In this document: in pieces, positions 43,527 to 52,110 of the stretch
Numbering within the stretch: position 1 is the first letter of the stretch
How the letters are laid out: each line of letters begins with the position of its first letter
Translations under genes and position numbers: made by a program
The notes under the pieces: generated by a model
Told to the model about the DNA's origin: nothing
What the model saw: the letters and a program-made list of their open reading frames with translations, nothing else
Database searches by the model: none
NCBI GenBank assembly: GCA_945862265.1
Contig: CAMAXP010000013.1
Location: 1 to 64,000, forward strand
Direction: 5' to 3'
DNA: 64,000 nucleotides
Source of the DNA: Bordetella parapertussis
GTDB lineage: Bacteria; Pseudomonadota; Gammaproteobacteria; Burkholderiales; SG8-39

Positions 43527-43949
43527 TCAGCGGCGGATGCGCGGTCGGACCGCCGGGCCCTTGAGTTCCACCGTGTTGCCGTCGGGATCCCTGAAGTACG
43601 CCGACGGCCCGTAGCCTTCTGCGCCATAGCGTTCGGAGATGGGGGCCGGCGTAATACCGAAGCGGGCGAGCTTCCGGGCAAGGTCCGCCGGATCGAAGCG
43701 CAAGACCCGAACCGCAAAGTGGTCGAGGTTCGCGCCCGCGCCCCGTCCGGTGCGCCCGGGCACGAGGTCGAGCAGCGACTCGCCTATGCGTAACTGCACG
43801 ATGCGCGGCTTTTGCAATTGCCGCTCGACGCGCGCACCCAGTACCCGCTTGTAGAAGTCTACGCTGGCGGCAAGGTCACGGACACGCAGCACCAAGTGGT
43901 CCAGCCCGACGACGGTATTGGATTTGGGTTTTGAGTTGGATATCGACAT
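43527..43949 (-). CDS. VOC family (glyoxalase/dioxygenase fold) protein
   Basis: A 140-residue two-module VOC protein. VGLDHLVLRVRDLAASVDFYKRVLG opens the first beta-alpha-beta-beta-beta unit (His17 is a likely metal ligand), and YFRDPDGNTVELKG closes the second, with the Glu ligand in place. Members include glyoxalases, fosfomycin-resistance proteins and ring-cleaving dioxygenases, so the function is open. It is divergent from maleylacetate reductase across 58 bases. Confidence 0.88.
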   Translation of the reverse strand: MSISNSKPKSNTVVGLDHLVLRVRDLAASVDFYKRVLGARVERQLQKPRIVQLRIGESLLDLVPGRTGRGAGANLDHFAVRVLRFDPADLARKLARFGITPAPISERYGAEGYGPSAYFRDPDGNTVELKGPAVRPRIRR

Positions 43950-43955
43950 CCGGAC

Positions 43956-43984
43956 AGCCTACCTCTGGCGAGCCGTCCCGCCAA
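43956..43984 (-). promoter_or_regulatory. Leaderless-type promoter of the VOC gene
   Basis: On the minus strand TTGGCG (43984-43979) is followed by exactly 17 bases, then TAGGCT (43961-43956), 6 bases and the ATG. The start codon would be the first transcribed triplet. Confidence 0.45.
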
Positions 43985-43995
43985 GCGCTCTCGGC

Positions 43996-44001
43996 TAGAA
44001 T
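43996..44001 (+). promoter_or_regulatory. -10-like TAGAAT, leaderless spacing to maleylacetate reductase
   Basis: TAGAAT, 6 bases (TCGCCC), then ATG at 44008. The layout is nearly the same as at 1491-1503 on the other strand. No Shine-Dalgarno or clear -35 sequence is present. Confidence 0.45.
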
Positions 44002-44007
44002 TCGCCC

Positions 44008-45069
44008 ATGGATCCATTCATTTATACCGGCCTCCCTATGCGGGTGGTATTCGGCGCGGGCAGCATCGCCCGGCTGCCCGAGGAGGTCGAGAAACTCGGC
44101 GCCAGGCGTGCGCTGGTCCTATCCACGCCGGGCCGCGGGGCGAGTGTGCGCAAAGTGGCCGAAAGCCTGGGCGTCCGGCTCGCCGGCATTTACGACAAGG
44201 CCGTGATGCATGTGCCAGTCGAGATCGCCGAGGACGCCCGGCGCGTCGCGGAGGAACTCGGCGCCGACTGCTGCATCAGCGTGGGCGGGGGATCGACGAC
44301 GGGCCTGGGCAAGGCGATAGCATTGACGAGCGGCCTGCCGATCATCGCGGTTCCCACCACCTATTCGGGCTCCGAGATGACCACCATCCTCGGGATGACC
44401 GAAGGCGGCCTGAAAAAGACCTTGCGCGACCCCCGTGTGCTGCCGCGGACGGTGATCTACGACCCGGCGCTCACCCTGGGCCTGCCGGTGGCGATTTCCG
44501 CCGCGAGCGGCATGAATGCGATTGCCCATTGCGTAGAGGCACTGTACGCGGCGGACGGGAACCCGATCAATTCGCTGCAGGCCGAGGAGGGCATCCGGGC
44601 CATGGCGGCGGCCTTGCCGCGGGTGGTCCGGGTGCCCGGGGACATGCAGGCCCGCTCGGACGCGCTGTATGGCGCCTGGCTGGCTGGGGTGTCTTTTGCC
44701 ACGACCGGCATGGGCCTGCATCACAAGCTGTGCCATGTGCTTGGAGGCACGTTCGGCCTGCCACATGCCGAGACGCACAGCATCGTCCTGCCGCATGCGG
44801 CCCGCTACAACCGGGATGCCGCGCCCGCAGCGATGGCCCGCATTGCGCGGGCCCTTGGCGCGCCGGACGCCCCGCAGGGCCTGCATGACCTGGAGTCTCG
44901 GCTCGGGCTCGAATTGCGGCTGTCGGGCATCGGCATGCCGATGGACGGCCTGGAGCGCGCCGCGCGGATTGCGACTGAAAGTCCCTACCCGAATCCGCGC
45001 CAGGTCGATTATGCCGGCGTGTTATTCTTGCTCCATGAAGCCTTCGAGGGGCGGCGGCCGGCCGGCTGA
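44008..45069 (+). CDS. Maleylacetate reductase (iron-containing ADH family)
   Basis: A 353-residue NAD(P)H-dependent reductase that converts maleylacetate to 3-oxoadipate, the common end step of hydroxyquinol, resorcinol and chlorocatechol breakdown. FIYTGLPMRVVFGAGSI at the N-terminus, SVGGGSTTGLGKAIAL, VPTTYSGSEMTTI and the metal-site histidines (IAHCVEALYA, HKLCHVLGGTFGLPHAETH) fit this subgroup. Product 3-oxoadipate is also reached from protocatechuate, linking it to pcaGH. The hydroxyquinol dioxygenase that usually accompanies it is not in the window. Confidence 0.92.
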   Translation: MDPFIYTGLPMRVVFGAGSIARLPEEVEKLGARRALVLSTPGRGASVRKVAESLGVRLAGIYDKAVMHVPVEIAEDARRVAEELGADCCISVGGGSTTGLGKAIALTSGLPIIAVPTTYSGSEMTTILGMTEGGLKKTLRDPRVLPRTVIYDPALTLGLPVAISAASGMNAIAHCVEALYAADGNPINSLQAEEGIRAMAAALPRVVRVPGDMQARSDALYGAWLAGVSFATTGMGLHHKLCHVLGGTFGLPHAETHSIVLPHAARYNRDAAPAAMARIARALGAPDAPQGLHDLESRLGLELRLSGIGMPMDGLERAARIATESPYPNPRQVDYAGVLFLLHEAFEGRRPAG

Positions 45070-45090
45070 CCCCGACTCCGGAACAAGAAA

Positions 45091-46308
45091 ATGAAGTTCT
45101 ACATCGTCGACGACGATCCCGACATCCTTGCGCTGCTGCGCAGCGTGCTCGAAAAAGCCGGGCACACGGTCGTTTCGAGCGATTCCAGCCAGCAGGCGCT
45201 GAAGGAAATTCCCGGGGTGCGTCCCGGCTGCGTGATCACCGACCTGATGATGCCGGTGATGGATGGCTTGGAGCTGTGCCGCGAGCTGCGCCGCCGACCC
45301 GAGATCGAGTCGATGAAGATCATCGTGCTGTCGGCCAAGTCCTACGATTTCGACCGCCGCCGGGCGCGCGAGCTGGGTGCCGACGGCTACATCGTGAAGC
45401 CGATCAACCCGGCCACTCTGCTCGCCTCGATCGAAGAGTTCGTGTCCAAACACATGGTCGTCACCTACTGGGGCGTGCGCGGCACGCTGCCGGTGCCCGG
45501 ACCCAGCACGCTGAAGCGCGGCGGGAATACCTCCTGCGTGAGCATCGAGGTGGGAGGCGAGCCGCTGTATATCTTTGACTGCGGCACGGGGATCAAGCAG
45601 CTCTCCGACCAGATCATGGCCTCGGGCACGCAGCGGTTTTCCGCGAAGATCTTCATCTCGCATACGCACTGGGACCATATCAACACGGTGCCGTTTTTCG
45701 CGCCGCTCTACATCCGCGGCAACCAGGTGGAGATCTATGGCCCCTACCAGGGCGACCTGACCATCGCGCGCGCGATCGCCGCGCAGATGGAAGGCGTGTA
45801 TTTTCCGGTGACGATCCGCGAGTTCGGCGCGCACGTCGTCTTCCGCGACCTGCGCGAGGAGACGCTGGATTTCGGCACCGTGAAGATCGAGACCCTGCTG
45901 CTCAAGCACCCCGGCTCATGCCTGGGCTACAAGGTCACCTGCCACGGCCGATCCGCCTGCTACATCACGGACAACGAGCTCTACCTGCCTTCCGACCCGC
46001 GGCGCGACCAGCGCTACCTGGAGCGGCTCACCGACTTCGTGCGCGGCACGGACGTGCTGATCACCGATACCACCTACCGCGACCATGAATACCCGTCGAA
46101 GGTCGACTGGGGCCATTCCTGCGTCAGCGAAGTCGCCGACCTGGCGGTGCGCGCCGATGTGAAGCGCCTGCACCTCTTCCACCACGATCCGGACCAGTCG
46201 GACGACGACATCGACCGCAAGCTGGACGAGACCCGCGCCCATGTCGCCCGGCTCGGCGGCAGCGTCGAAGTCGACGCCCCCGCCGAAAAGTACAAGCTGA
46301 TCCTCTAA
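45091..46308 (+). CDS. Response-regulator receiver fused to metallo-beta-lactamase-fold hydrolase
   Basis: A 405-residue fusion. The receiver domain (1-120) has the acidic pocket Asp7-Asp9, phospho-acceptor Asp51 (VITDLMMP), Ser81 and Lys103 (VKPINP). It runs directly into an MBL-fold domain (123-405) that begins TYWGVRGTLPVPGP, with GGNTSCVSI and the metal motif HTHWDH (191-196). Further ligands are likely in ITDNELY and TDTTYRDHEY. Hydrolase substrates of this MBL group include cyclic nucleotides and phosphodiesters. Phosphorylation probably gates the hydrolase, which is an inference. The gene lies 21 bases after maleylacetate reductase, and no kinase is adjacent. Confidence 0.9.
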   Translation: MKFYIVDDDPDILALLRSVLEKAGHTVVSSDSSQQALKEIPGVRPGCVITDLMMPVMDGLELCRELRRRPEIESMKIIVLSAKSYDFDRRRARELGADGYIVKPINPATLLASIEEFVSKHMVVTYWGVRGTLPVPGPSTLKRGGNTSCVSIEVGGEPLYIFDCGTGIKQLSDQIMASGTQRFSAKIFISHTHWDHINTVPFFAPLYIRGNQVEIYGPYQGDLTIARAIAAQMEGVYFPVTIREFGAHVVFRDLREETLDFGTVKIETLLLKHPGSCLGYKVTCHGRSACYITDNELYLPSDPRRDQRYLERLTDFVRGTDVLITDTTYRDHEYPSKVDWGHSCVSEVADLAVRADVKRLHLFHHDPDQSDDDIDRKLDETRAHVARLGGSVEVDAPAEKYKLIL

Positions 46309-46311
46309 TCG

Positions 46312-46344
46312 GGGACAGACCCGGGACAGACCCGGGACAGACCC
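46312..46344. repeat. Three tandem copies of GGGACAGACCC between convergent genes
   Basis: Exact 11-base units occupy 46312-46322, 46323-46333 and 46334-46344. Each is a partial palindrome (GGG...CCC), so adjacent units could fold into small hairpins. They lie between the stops of the REC-MBL gene and the convergent Bug receptor. GGGGACAGACC-like words are known to me near REP-type transposase loci in proteobacteria, but no such transposase is here. Confidence 0.6.
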
Positions 46345-46347
46345 CGG

Positions 46348-47331
46348 TTATTCGGCCTTCGCGCCGGAGTCCTTGACGACCTTCGCCCAGCGCACGATCT
46401 CGCTTTTCACGTGGGCGTCGAGCTGGGCGGGTGTCGAGCCGACGATCTGGTAGCCCGACGCCTCGATCTTTTCCTTCGCTTGTTGTGCGCTCATCGCCTT
46501 CACGATCTCGAAATTGAGTTTCTGCACGATCGCGGGCGGGGTAGCCGCTGGCGCAAAGATGCCGTACCAGACCGAGATGTCGAAGCCGGGTACGCCGGAC
46601 TCCTGGATCGTGGGCACCTGGGGCAGTACATGCGAGCGCTTGGCGGTGGACACCGCCACCGCGCGGAACTTGCCGCCGTGGATCTGAGCGAGCGAAGAGG
46701 AGAGGCTGTCGAAGATCATGTCGACTTCGCGGCCGAGCAGCGCGGTCACCGCCGGGCCGCTGCCCTTGTACGGCACGTGGGCGATGTTCACGCCGGCCAC
46801 GGTCTTGAAGTACTCCACCGCCAGGTGGCTGGTGTTGCCCGGGCCGGCCGAGGCGTAGTTGAGCTTGCCGGAGTTGGCCTTAGCCGCCGCGATCAGGTCC
46901 TGCACGGTCTGGATCGACGACTGCGCATTCACCACGACCACCAAGGGCAGCGTCGCGGCTAGGGTGATCGAGGCGAAGTCCTTCACGGTGTCGTACGGCA
47001 GCGAGGGCATCAGCGAAGCATTGATCGCGTGAGCCGTGAGCAACATGACGATCGTGTAGCCGTCGGGCGGCGCCTTGGCCGTGATGTCCGCGCCTATGGT
47101 CGAGCCTGCGCCAGGCTTGTAGTCGATGACGACCTGCTGGCCGAGGTTGCGGCTCATCTCGAGCGCGATCGGCCGCGCGAGGATCTCCGAACTCCCGCCG
47201 GGCGGGTAGGGCATGATGAAACGGATCGGCTTGGTGGGAAAGGCTTGCGCGGATGCCCCTTGCGCCGCCAGCAGGCCCACTGTTGCGGCCATCATTGCGA
47301 GGCTCCTGCGGATCTTGTTTTGGTGTCTCAT
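46348..47331 (-). CDS. Bug-type (TTT) periplasmic substrate-binding receptor
   Basis: A 327-residue exported receptor. The signal peptide ends at GASAQAFPTKP. RFIMPYPPGGSSEILARPIA, VIDYKPGAGSTIGADITA and PPDGYTIVM are family marks. The ATG at 47331 has AGGAGG 7 bases upstream, which rejects a much longer frame. It follows a MATE pump gene on the same strand with a 26-base gap. Confidence 0.93.
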   Translation of the reverse strand: MRHQNKIRRSLAMMAATVGLLAAQGASAQAFPTKPIRFIMPYPPGGSSEILARPIALEMSRNLGQQVVIDYKPGAGSTIGADITAKAPPDGYTIVMLLTAHAINASLMPSLPYDTVKDFASITLAATLPLVVVVNAQSSIQTVQDLIAAAKANSGKLNYASAGPGNTSHLAVEYFKTVAGVNIAHVPYKGSGPAVTALLGREVDMIFDSLSSSLAQIHGGKFRAVAVSTAKRSHVLPQVPTIQESGVPGFDISVWYGIFAPAATPPAIVQKLNFEIVKAMSAQQAKEKIEASGYQIVGSTPAQLDAHVKSEIVRWAKVVKDSGAKAE

Positions 47332-47357
47332 GTTCACTCCTCCTGGGTACGGCGGGA

Positions 47358-48713
47358 TTATTGCACTGTCGGCTCTGTGGCACGGGCGCGACTGACCACG
47401 AGGAAGTATGCCGTAATGAGCGCGCTCCCAATGAGCATACCGGTCGCGGCGGCCAGCCAGAACCCCGGCGCGCCCATTGGCGCGCGGCCGACGTGGCCGA
47501 AGGCAAGCGCGTAGCCGCCGCCCAGCCCCAGGCCCCACAGCGCGGCGATATTGCAGAGCATCGGCACGAAGGTCTTCCTGTATCCCCGCAGCACGCTGAC
47601 CGCGATGGCCGAGACGGCGTCGAACAGGTGGTAGCAGGCCACGAAGGCGAGCAGGGTGGCTGCGATTGCGCGCACCTCGGCGTCGCCCGTGTAGAGGCCG
47701 GCGATCGTGTCGCGGCCCAGCCAGACCGTGAGCCCGGCCGCGCAGGCAACGCCGAATCCCCCGGCGATGCCGAGGAGCCCGGTCAGTCGCGCGCGTCGCA
47801 GGTCGCCGGCCCCGATGGCCTGCCCGACCAATACGCCGGCGGCACTCGCCGTGGCAAGCGGCACCATGTACATCAGCGCCGCGAGATTGGCCGCGATCTG
47901 GTGCCCGCCGGAGCTCTGTGTTCCCAGTCGCGCAATGAAGAGCGCCATGAAGGTAAACGAGGTAACGTCCACGAGGAAGGTAAACCCGATCGGCAGGCCG
48001 ATCTTCAGGAAGCGCACCTGCTCGCGCCAGTTCGGCCAGGACCAGTGCAGGAACACGCCGTAAGGCGCGTAGCCGGCGGACTTGCGGCAGTACGCCCACC
48101 CGGCAATGGCGGTGACCCAGGCGATGAGCGTCGTGGATACCGCGCAGCCCGGTCCGCCCAGGGCCGGCATGCCGAGGTGTCCGTACATGAACACCAGGTT
48201 GAGCGGGACCTTCAGCGCCAGGCCGGCCAGGTTCAGCACCATGATCACGCGCGGCCGGGAGACAGCCGTGCTGAAGGAATAGAACACCCGGAATATCAGC
48301 ATTGCCGGCACGCCGAGCGCAATGGTGCGGAGGTATCTACGCGTTTTCTCCTCGACCTCCGGTTCAACCTGCGCGAGCGCGAGGAACGGGTCGGGAAAGT
48401 AGATCAGCACAAAGGCCAGCAGGGTGAGGAAGGCGCCCAGCCAAAGGCTCTGGCGGACTTCCTCGCCGATCGCCGCGTACTTGCGCGCGCCGTACAGCTG
48501 GGCGACGACGGGGGTCAGCGCGATCAGCACGCCCATCAGCGTGACGAAGACGCTGAAGTAGATGCTCGAGCCGATGCCGACTGCGGCGAGGTCGGTCGGA
48601 CCCAGCCGGCCGGCCATCACGGTGTCGATGACCCCGTTGGCCATGACCGCGAGCTGGCCGATCAATACCGGCCAGCCGAGCTTCAGGATATCCCGGGCGA
48701 TGGCCTTAAACAT
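47358..48713 (-). CDS. MATE family efflux transporter (NorM-like)
   Basis: A 451-residue protein with about twelve helices in two six-helix bundles. PVLIGQLAVMANGVIDTVMAGRLGPTDLAAVGIG (two blocks) is the typical entry, and the second half repeats the pattern at GLPIGFTFLVDVTSFTFMALFIARLGT. Relatives export cationic drugs or metabolites using sodium or protons. No regulator is next to it. The 70 bases upstream are AT-richer and may hold its promoter. Confidence 0.93.
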   Translation of the reverse strand: MFKAIARDILKLGWPVLIGQLAVMANGVIDTVMAGRLGPTDLAAVGIGSSIYFSVFVTLMGVLIALTPVVAQLYGARKYAAIGEEVRQSLWLGAFLTLLAFVLIYFPDPFLALAQVEPEVEEKTRRYLRTIALGVPAMLIFRVFYSFSTAVSRPRVIMVLNLAGLALKVPLNLVFMYGHLGMPALGGPGCAVSTTLIAWVTAIAGWAYCRKSAGYAPYGVFLHWSWPNWREQVRFLKIGLPIGFTFLVDVTSFTFMALFIARLGTQSSGGHQIAANLAALMYMVPLATASAAGVLVGQAIGAGDLRRARLTGLLGIAGGFGVACAAGLTVWLGRDTIAGLYTGDAEVRAIAATLLAFVACYHLFDAVSAIAVSVLRGYRKTFVPMLCNIAALWGLGLGGGYALAFGHVGRAPMGAPGFWLAAATGMLIGSALITAYFLVVSRARATEPTVQ

Positions 48714-48783
48714 GGAGATTCATTTCATTGAACCCAGGCAGGGAGCCTGGTTCAGGGCAGTTTGTATTACAAATAATGGATAA

Positions 48784-49458
48784 TCAGCAGTACAGCTTGG
48801 CCGCCCGCTTCGCCAGCGCGAGGCGCTGCGCCTGCAGCGGTGCCATCGCGCCGCGCACGCCGCCGACGATGCCTGCATCCGCCGTGTCCGGGTGGCCGCA
48901 TGAAAACGGCGGCGCCGGGTTGTACTCGATCAGCAGCTGGATGGACTTGGCCTTGTCGACTCCGGCCACTTCGGCCGCGACAGTCAGCGCGAAGTCGATC
49001 CCGGCCGTGACGCCGCCGCCGGTGATCCGGTTCCGGTCGGTGACCACGCGATCAGGCAGGGGCGTGGCGCCGAACTCGGCGAGCAGGTCCAGCGACAGCC
49101 AGTGCGTGGTGGCCTTGTAGCCCTTCAGCAGGCCGGCTGCGCCGAGGACCAGGGCGCCCGTGCACACAGAAGTGACGTATCGGGCCTCTTCGGACTGCCG
49201 GCGCAGGAACTCGAGCACTTCGCGGTCCTCGAGCAGCGCGCCGGTACCCGGGCCGCCGGGGACAAACACGAGATCGAGCTTGGGGCAGGATGCCAGCGTG
49301 GTGTCCGGGAGGAACCTGAGCCCGCCCTTGGCGGTGACAGGGTCGAGCGACTTGGCGATGACCTTGACCGAGCATCCGGGCAGTTGCGCGAAAACTTCAT
49401 ACGGACCCGTGAAGTCCAGCTGCGTCATGTTCGGGAAAATCAGCATTCCGATATTCAT
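48784..49458 (-). CDS. DJ-1/PfpI family protein (isonitrile-hydratase-like)
   Basis: A 224-residue DJ-1 fold protein. The opening MNIGMLIFPNMTQLDFTGPY and the nucleophile elbow VTSVCTGALVLGAAGLLKGYKATTHW (two blocks) with its Cys are close to the pattern of isonitrile hydratase and of the amidase-like part of some regulators. No DNA-binding domain is attached. The ATG overlaps the stop of the acyl-CoA synthetase upstream, so both are co-expressed. The real substrate is unknown. Confidence 0.87.
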   Translation of the reverse strand: MNIGMLIFPNMTQLDFTGPYEVFAQLPGCSVKVIAKSLDPVTAKGGLRFLPDTTLASCPKLDLVFVPGGPGTGALLEDREVLEFLRRQSEEARYVTSVCTGALVLGAAGLLKGYKATTHWLSLDLLAEFGATPLPDRVVTDRNRITGGGVTAGIDFALTVAAEVAGVDKAKSIQLLIEYNPAPPFSCGHPDTADAGIVGGVRGAMAPLQAQRLALAKRAAKLYC

Positions 49459-51050
49459 GGGGTCCGTTCCTCGAGTGCTAACGTGAATTCCCGCTCCTGC
49501 AGCGAACGCCACTGGATCTTCCCGGAAGGGGTGCGGGGCAATGCGTCGACAAAGGCTATTTTACGCGGCACCTTGTAGGCGGCCATGCGGGTCCTCATCC
49601 AGCCGATGATGTCTTCGGCCGTGGTGCCGGCCGCCTCGGGCTTGAGGACGATCACGGCTTTCACGGTCTCGCCCTTCCTCTTGTCCGGCGAGGCGATGAT
49701 GCAGCACTCCCGGATCGCGGGGTTCTGGTACATGGCCGCTTCGACTTCGGCCGGCCAGACCTTGAGGCCGGCTGCGTTGATCATGCGCTTCAGGCGGTCG
49801 GAGATGAAGTAGTAGCCGTCCTCGTCCATGCGCCCGAGGTCGCCGGTGCGAAAGAAGGGGCGGCCTTCGACCTCGACCCACGAGTCGCGAAAGGCCTGGT
49901 CCTTCTTCCAGTAGCCGACGAGCAGTTGCGGGCCGCGTACGACGATCTCGCCGGACTCGCCGGGCGGCAGCACTGCGAAGGTCAGCGGGTCGATGATGCG
50001 CGCCTCCGTGTCGAACACGGGGATCCCGAGGCACTGCTTCTTTGGGCGCCCGGGCGGGTTCATGTGGGTTTGCGAGATGGTCTCGGTCAGGCCGTAGCCC
50101 TCGATGTAATCGACGCCACAGGTGTCGCGCAGCTTTTGCGCGATGGCTTCGGGCATCGCCGCGCCTCCACCGAAAATCCATTTCAGCGAGGATACATCCC
50201 GCTTCATGGCCTCGGGGTGCGAAAGCAGGTCGATCACCATCGTGGGGACCTGGTCCCAGTGGGAAATCCGGTATCGCTCGATGAGATCCGCCGCCGCTGC
50301 CGGATCCCAGCGCGGCTGGATTACCACCGTCCCGCCGGCGTAGACCGTAGCGAGCAGGCTGTGGACGAGGCCCGTCACGTGAAAGAAGGGGGCGGTGGCA
50401 AGGGCGACGGTGTCGGCCGTGACATGCTTCCAGCGCACCGACCCGATCACGTTGTGCAGCACGGTGGCATGGGTGTGCATGCAGCCTTTGGGCAGGCCCG
50501 TGCTGCCGGACGTATACGGCATCAGGCATAGGTCCCCGGGGAGGGACAGCGAAGGCCCGGCCGCCGGGCTCGATGCGAGTGCCGAGCGCCACGCTGCGCT
50601 GCCCGCGGCCAGCAGGTGCGAGAGGGGCAGTCCGGCAAACAGCCCGGCCACTTCCTCGCCGACGATCGCGACCCGGGCGTCGCTGTCGGCAATGTAGTGC
50701 GCCAGTTCGCCGGCCAGGTTGGCGGGACTCACCGGGACCACCACCGCGTCGGCCCGCAGGATCGCAAGCAACGCAATCACGAAGTGGTCGCTGTTCTGCA
50801 GGTCGACGAGGACCCGGTCGCCGCGTGCGACGCCACAGGCTTGCTGAAGGTATCCGGCCAGGGCTTCGACCTGCGCGCGGGCATCGCCATAACTCAGCGT
50901 CGCGCCCTGGAAATGCAGCAGCGGCTTCTCCGGCGCGCGCGAGGCCGCGGCGAAGAACGTGGCGTGGATCGTCGCGTCCGCAGGCGGAAGCCCGTGCGGC
51001 AGGGCGGCGGGCCAGTGAGCAAAGTGCAGTGGGGAGGTGTCAGGGGTCAT
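49455..51050 (-). CDS. Acyl-CoA synthetase (AMP-binding)
   Basis: A 531-residue ligase. The P-loop is PYTSGSTGLPKGC (near 180), followed by EGYGLTETISQTHM, FFRTGDLGRMDEDG and the hinge DRLKRMINAAGLKVWP. The catalytic Lys is in TPSGKIQWRSL near the C-terminus. It resembles medium- or long-chain fatty acyl-CoA ligases. The ATG at 51050 fits the family N-terminus and lies 7 bases after TATACT, with no Shine-Dalgarno sequence. It is divergent from a Bug receptor gene. Confidence 0.91.
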   Translation of the reverse strand: MTPDTSPLHFAHWPAALPHGLPPADATIHATFFAAASRAPEKPLLHFQGATLSYGDARAQVEALAGYLQQACGVARGDRVLVDLQNSDHFVIALLAILRADAVVVPVSPANLAGELAHYIADSDARVAIVGEEVAGLFAGLPLSHLLAAGSAAWRSALASSPAAGPSLSLPGDLCLMPYTSGSTGLPKGCMHTHATVLHNVIGSVRWKHVTADTVALATAPFFHVTGLVHSLLATVYAGGTVVIQPRWDPAAAADLIERYRISHWDQVPTMVIDLLSHPEAMKRDVSSLKWIFGGGAAMPEAIAQKLRDTCGVDYIEGYGLTETISQTHMNPPGRPKKQCLGIPVFDTEARIIDPLTFAVLPPGESGEIVVRGPQLLVGYWKKDQAFRDSWVEVEGRPFFRTGDLGRMDEDGYYFISDRLKRMINAAGLKVWPAEVEAAMYQNPAIRECCIIASPDKRKGETVKAVIVLKPEAAGTTAEDIIGWMRTRMAAYKVPRKIAFVDALPRTPSGKIQWRSLQEREFTLALEERTP

Positions 51051-51057
51051 TGGGGCA

Positions 51058-51063
51058 AGTATA
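51058..51063 (-). promoter_or_regulatory. -10-like TATACT, leaderless spacing to acyl-CoA synthetase
   Basis: On the minus strand TATACT is followed by 7 bases (TGCCCCA) and the ATG at 51050. No -35 match or ribosome site is visible. Confidence 0.4.
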
Positions 51064-51145
51064 TAAGCGTGCGCGAAACGGGGACTTTCCGACGCGGGGA
51101 TTCCGCTATGCTTTGGCGCATAAGAACCAGAACGGAGGAGACCCA

Positions 51146-52108
51146 ATGAAACAGATAGTGCGGTTGGTAGTGGCGCTGTGCGTCGTGGCGGTTCCCGGGA
51201 TTGTTGCGGCGCAAGCATGGCCGTCCGCTCCCGTGCGCATGCTCATCCCGTTCGCGGCGGGAAGCGCCACGGATGTCTACGCGAGGCTGGTCGCCAAGCA
51301 TCTGTCCGATGCTTTTGGCCAGCAGTTCATCGTCGAGCCCAAACCCGGTGCCAACGGTTCCATTGCCGCCCAGCAGGTGGCCAAGTCGAAACCGGACGGC
51401 CTGACGCTGTTCTTCACCACCAATACCACGCATGCGGCGAACCCCAGCCTCATGAAGCAGATGACTTACGATCCGGTGAAAGACTTCGAGCCGGTGACCA
51501 AGATCGGCGGCATCGCGTTCTTCATGGCGGTGAGCGGCGCCTCGCCGTACAAGTCCGTCGCCGAGATCGTGGAGGCCGCCAAGGGGCAGCCCGGCAAGAT
51601 CGCCTATGCCTCGGGCAACAGCGTGGGCATCCTGTCCGGCGCCACCCTGCAGAAGATGACCGGCACCCAGATGACGCACGTCCCTTACAAGAGCACTCCG
51701 CAGGGCCTTGTGGACGTGATCGGCGGGCAGGTGACCTTCCTTTTCGTCGACCTCTCGGTGAGCCGGCCGCATACGCAGTCCGGTCGTGCGAAGCTGCTCG
51801 CAGTGGCCACGCTGAACCGCTCGCCGCTCGCCCCGGAGATCCCGTCGATGGACGAGCTCGGCTTCAAGGGATTCGACATCCCAGCCTGGTTCGGCCTCTT
51901 CGCCGCGGCAGGCACCCCCAGGGACACGGTCGTCCGCCTCAACGCGGAGATGGTGAGGATCATGGCGCGGCCGGACGTGAAGCAGACGCTGGCCTCCATG
52001 GGCATCGACGCCTACACGAGCACGCCGGAGGAACTCGGCGACTACGTGAAGAGCGAAATCCAGAAGTGGGCGCGCCTTGTGAAGGACGCCGGCATCCAAC
52101 CGGAGTAA
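51146..52108 (+). CDS. Bug-type (TTT) periplasmic substrate-binding receptor
   Basis: A 320-residue exported receptor with a signal peptide ending at GIVAAQAWPSAP. RMLIPFAAGSATDVYARLVAKH, IVEPKPGANGSIAA and KPDGLTLFF mark the family. GGAGGAG lies 5 bases before the ATG. Two bases after its stop comes a CoA-transferase gene, so this receptor probably delivers the acid that the transferase activates. Confidence 0.93.
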   Translation: MKQIVRLVVALCVVAVPGIVAAQAWPSAPVRMLIPFAAGSATDVYARLVAKHLSDAFGQQFIVEPKPGANGSIAAQQVAKSKPDGLTLFFTTNTTHAANPSLMKQMTYDPVKDFEPVTKIGGIAFFMAVSGASPYKSVAEIVEAAKGQPGKIAYASGNSVGILSGATLQKMTGTQMTHVPYKSTPQGLVDVIGGQVTFLFVDLSVSRPHTQSGRAKLLAVATLNRSPLAPEIPSMDELGFKGFDIPAWFGLFAAAGTPRDTVVRLNAEMVRIMARPDVKQTLASMGIDAYTSTPEELGDYVKSEIQKWARLVKDAGIQPE

Positions 52109-52110
52109 CA

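Noticed and set aside
46312-46344. CRISPR-like direct repeats
   Set aside because: The units are 11 bases and directly contiguous with no spacers, and no cas genes are present.
46348-48099. 583-codon form of the Bug receptor
   Set aside because: The extra N-terminal part is an out-of-frame read of the MATE gene. The ATG at 47331 is followed by a proper signal peptide and preceded by AGGAGG.
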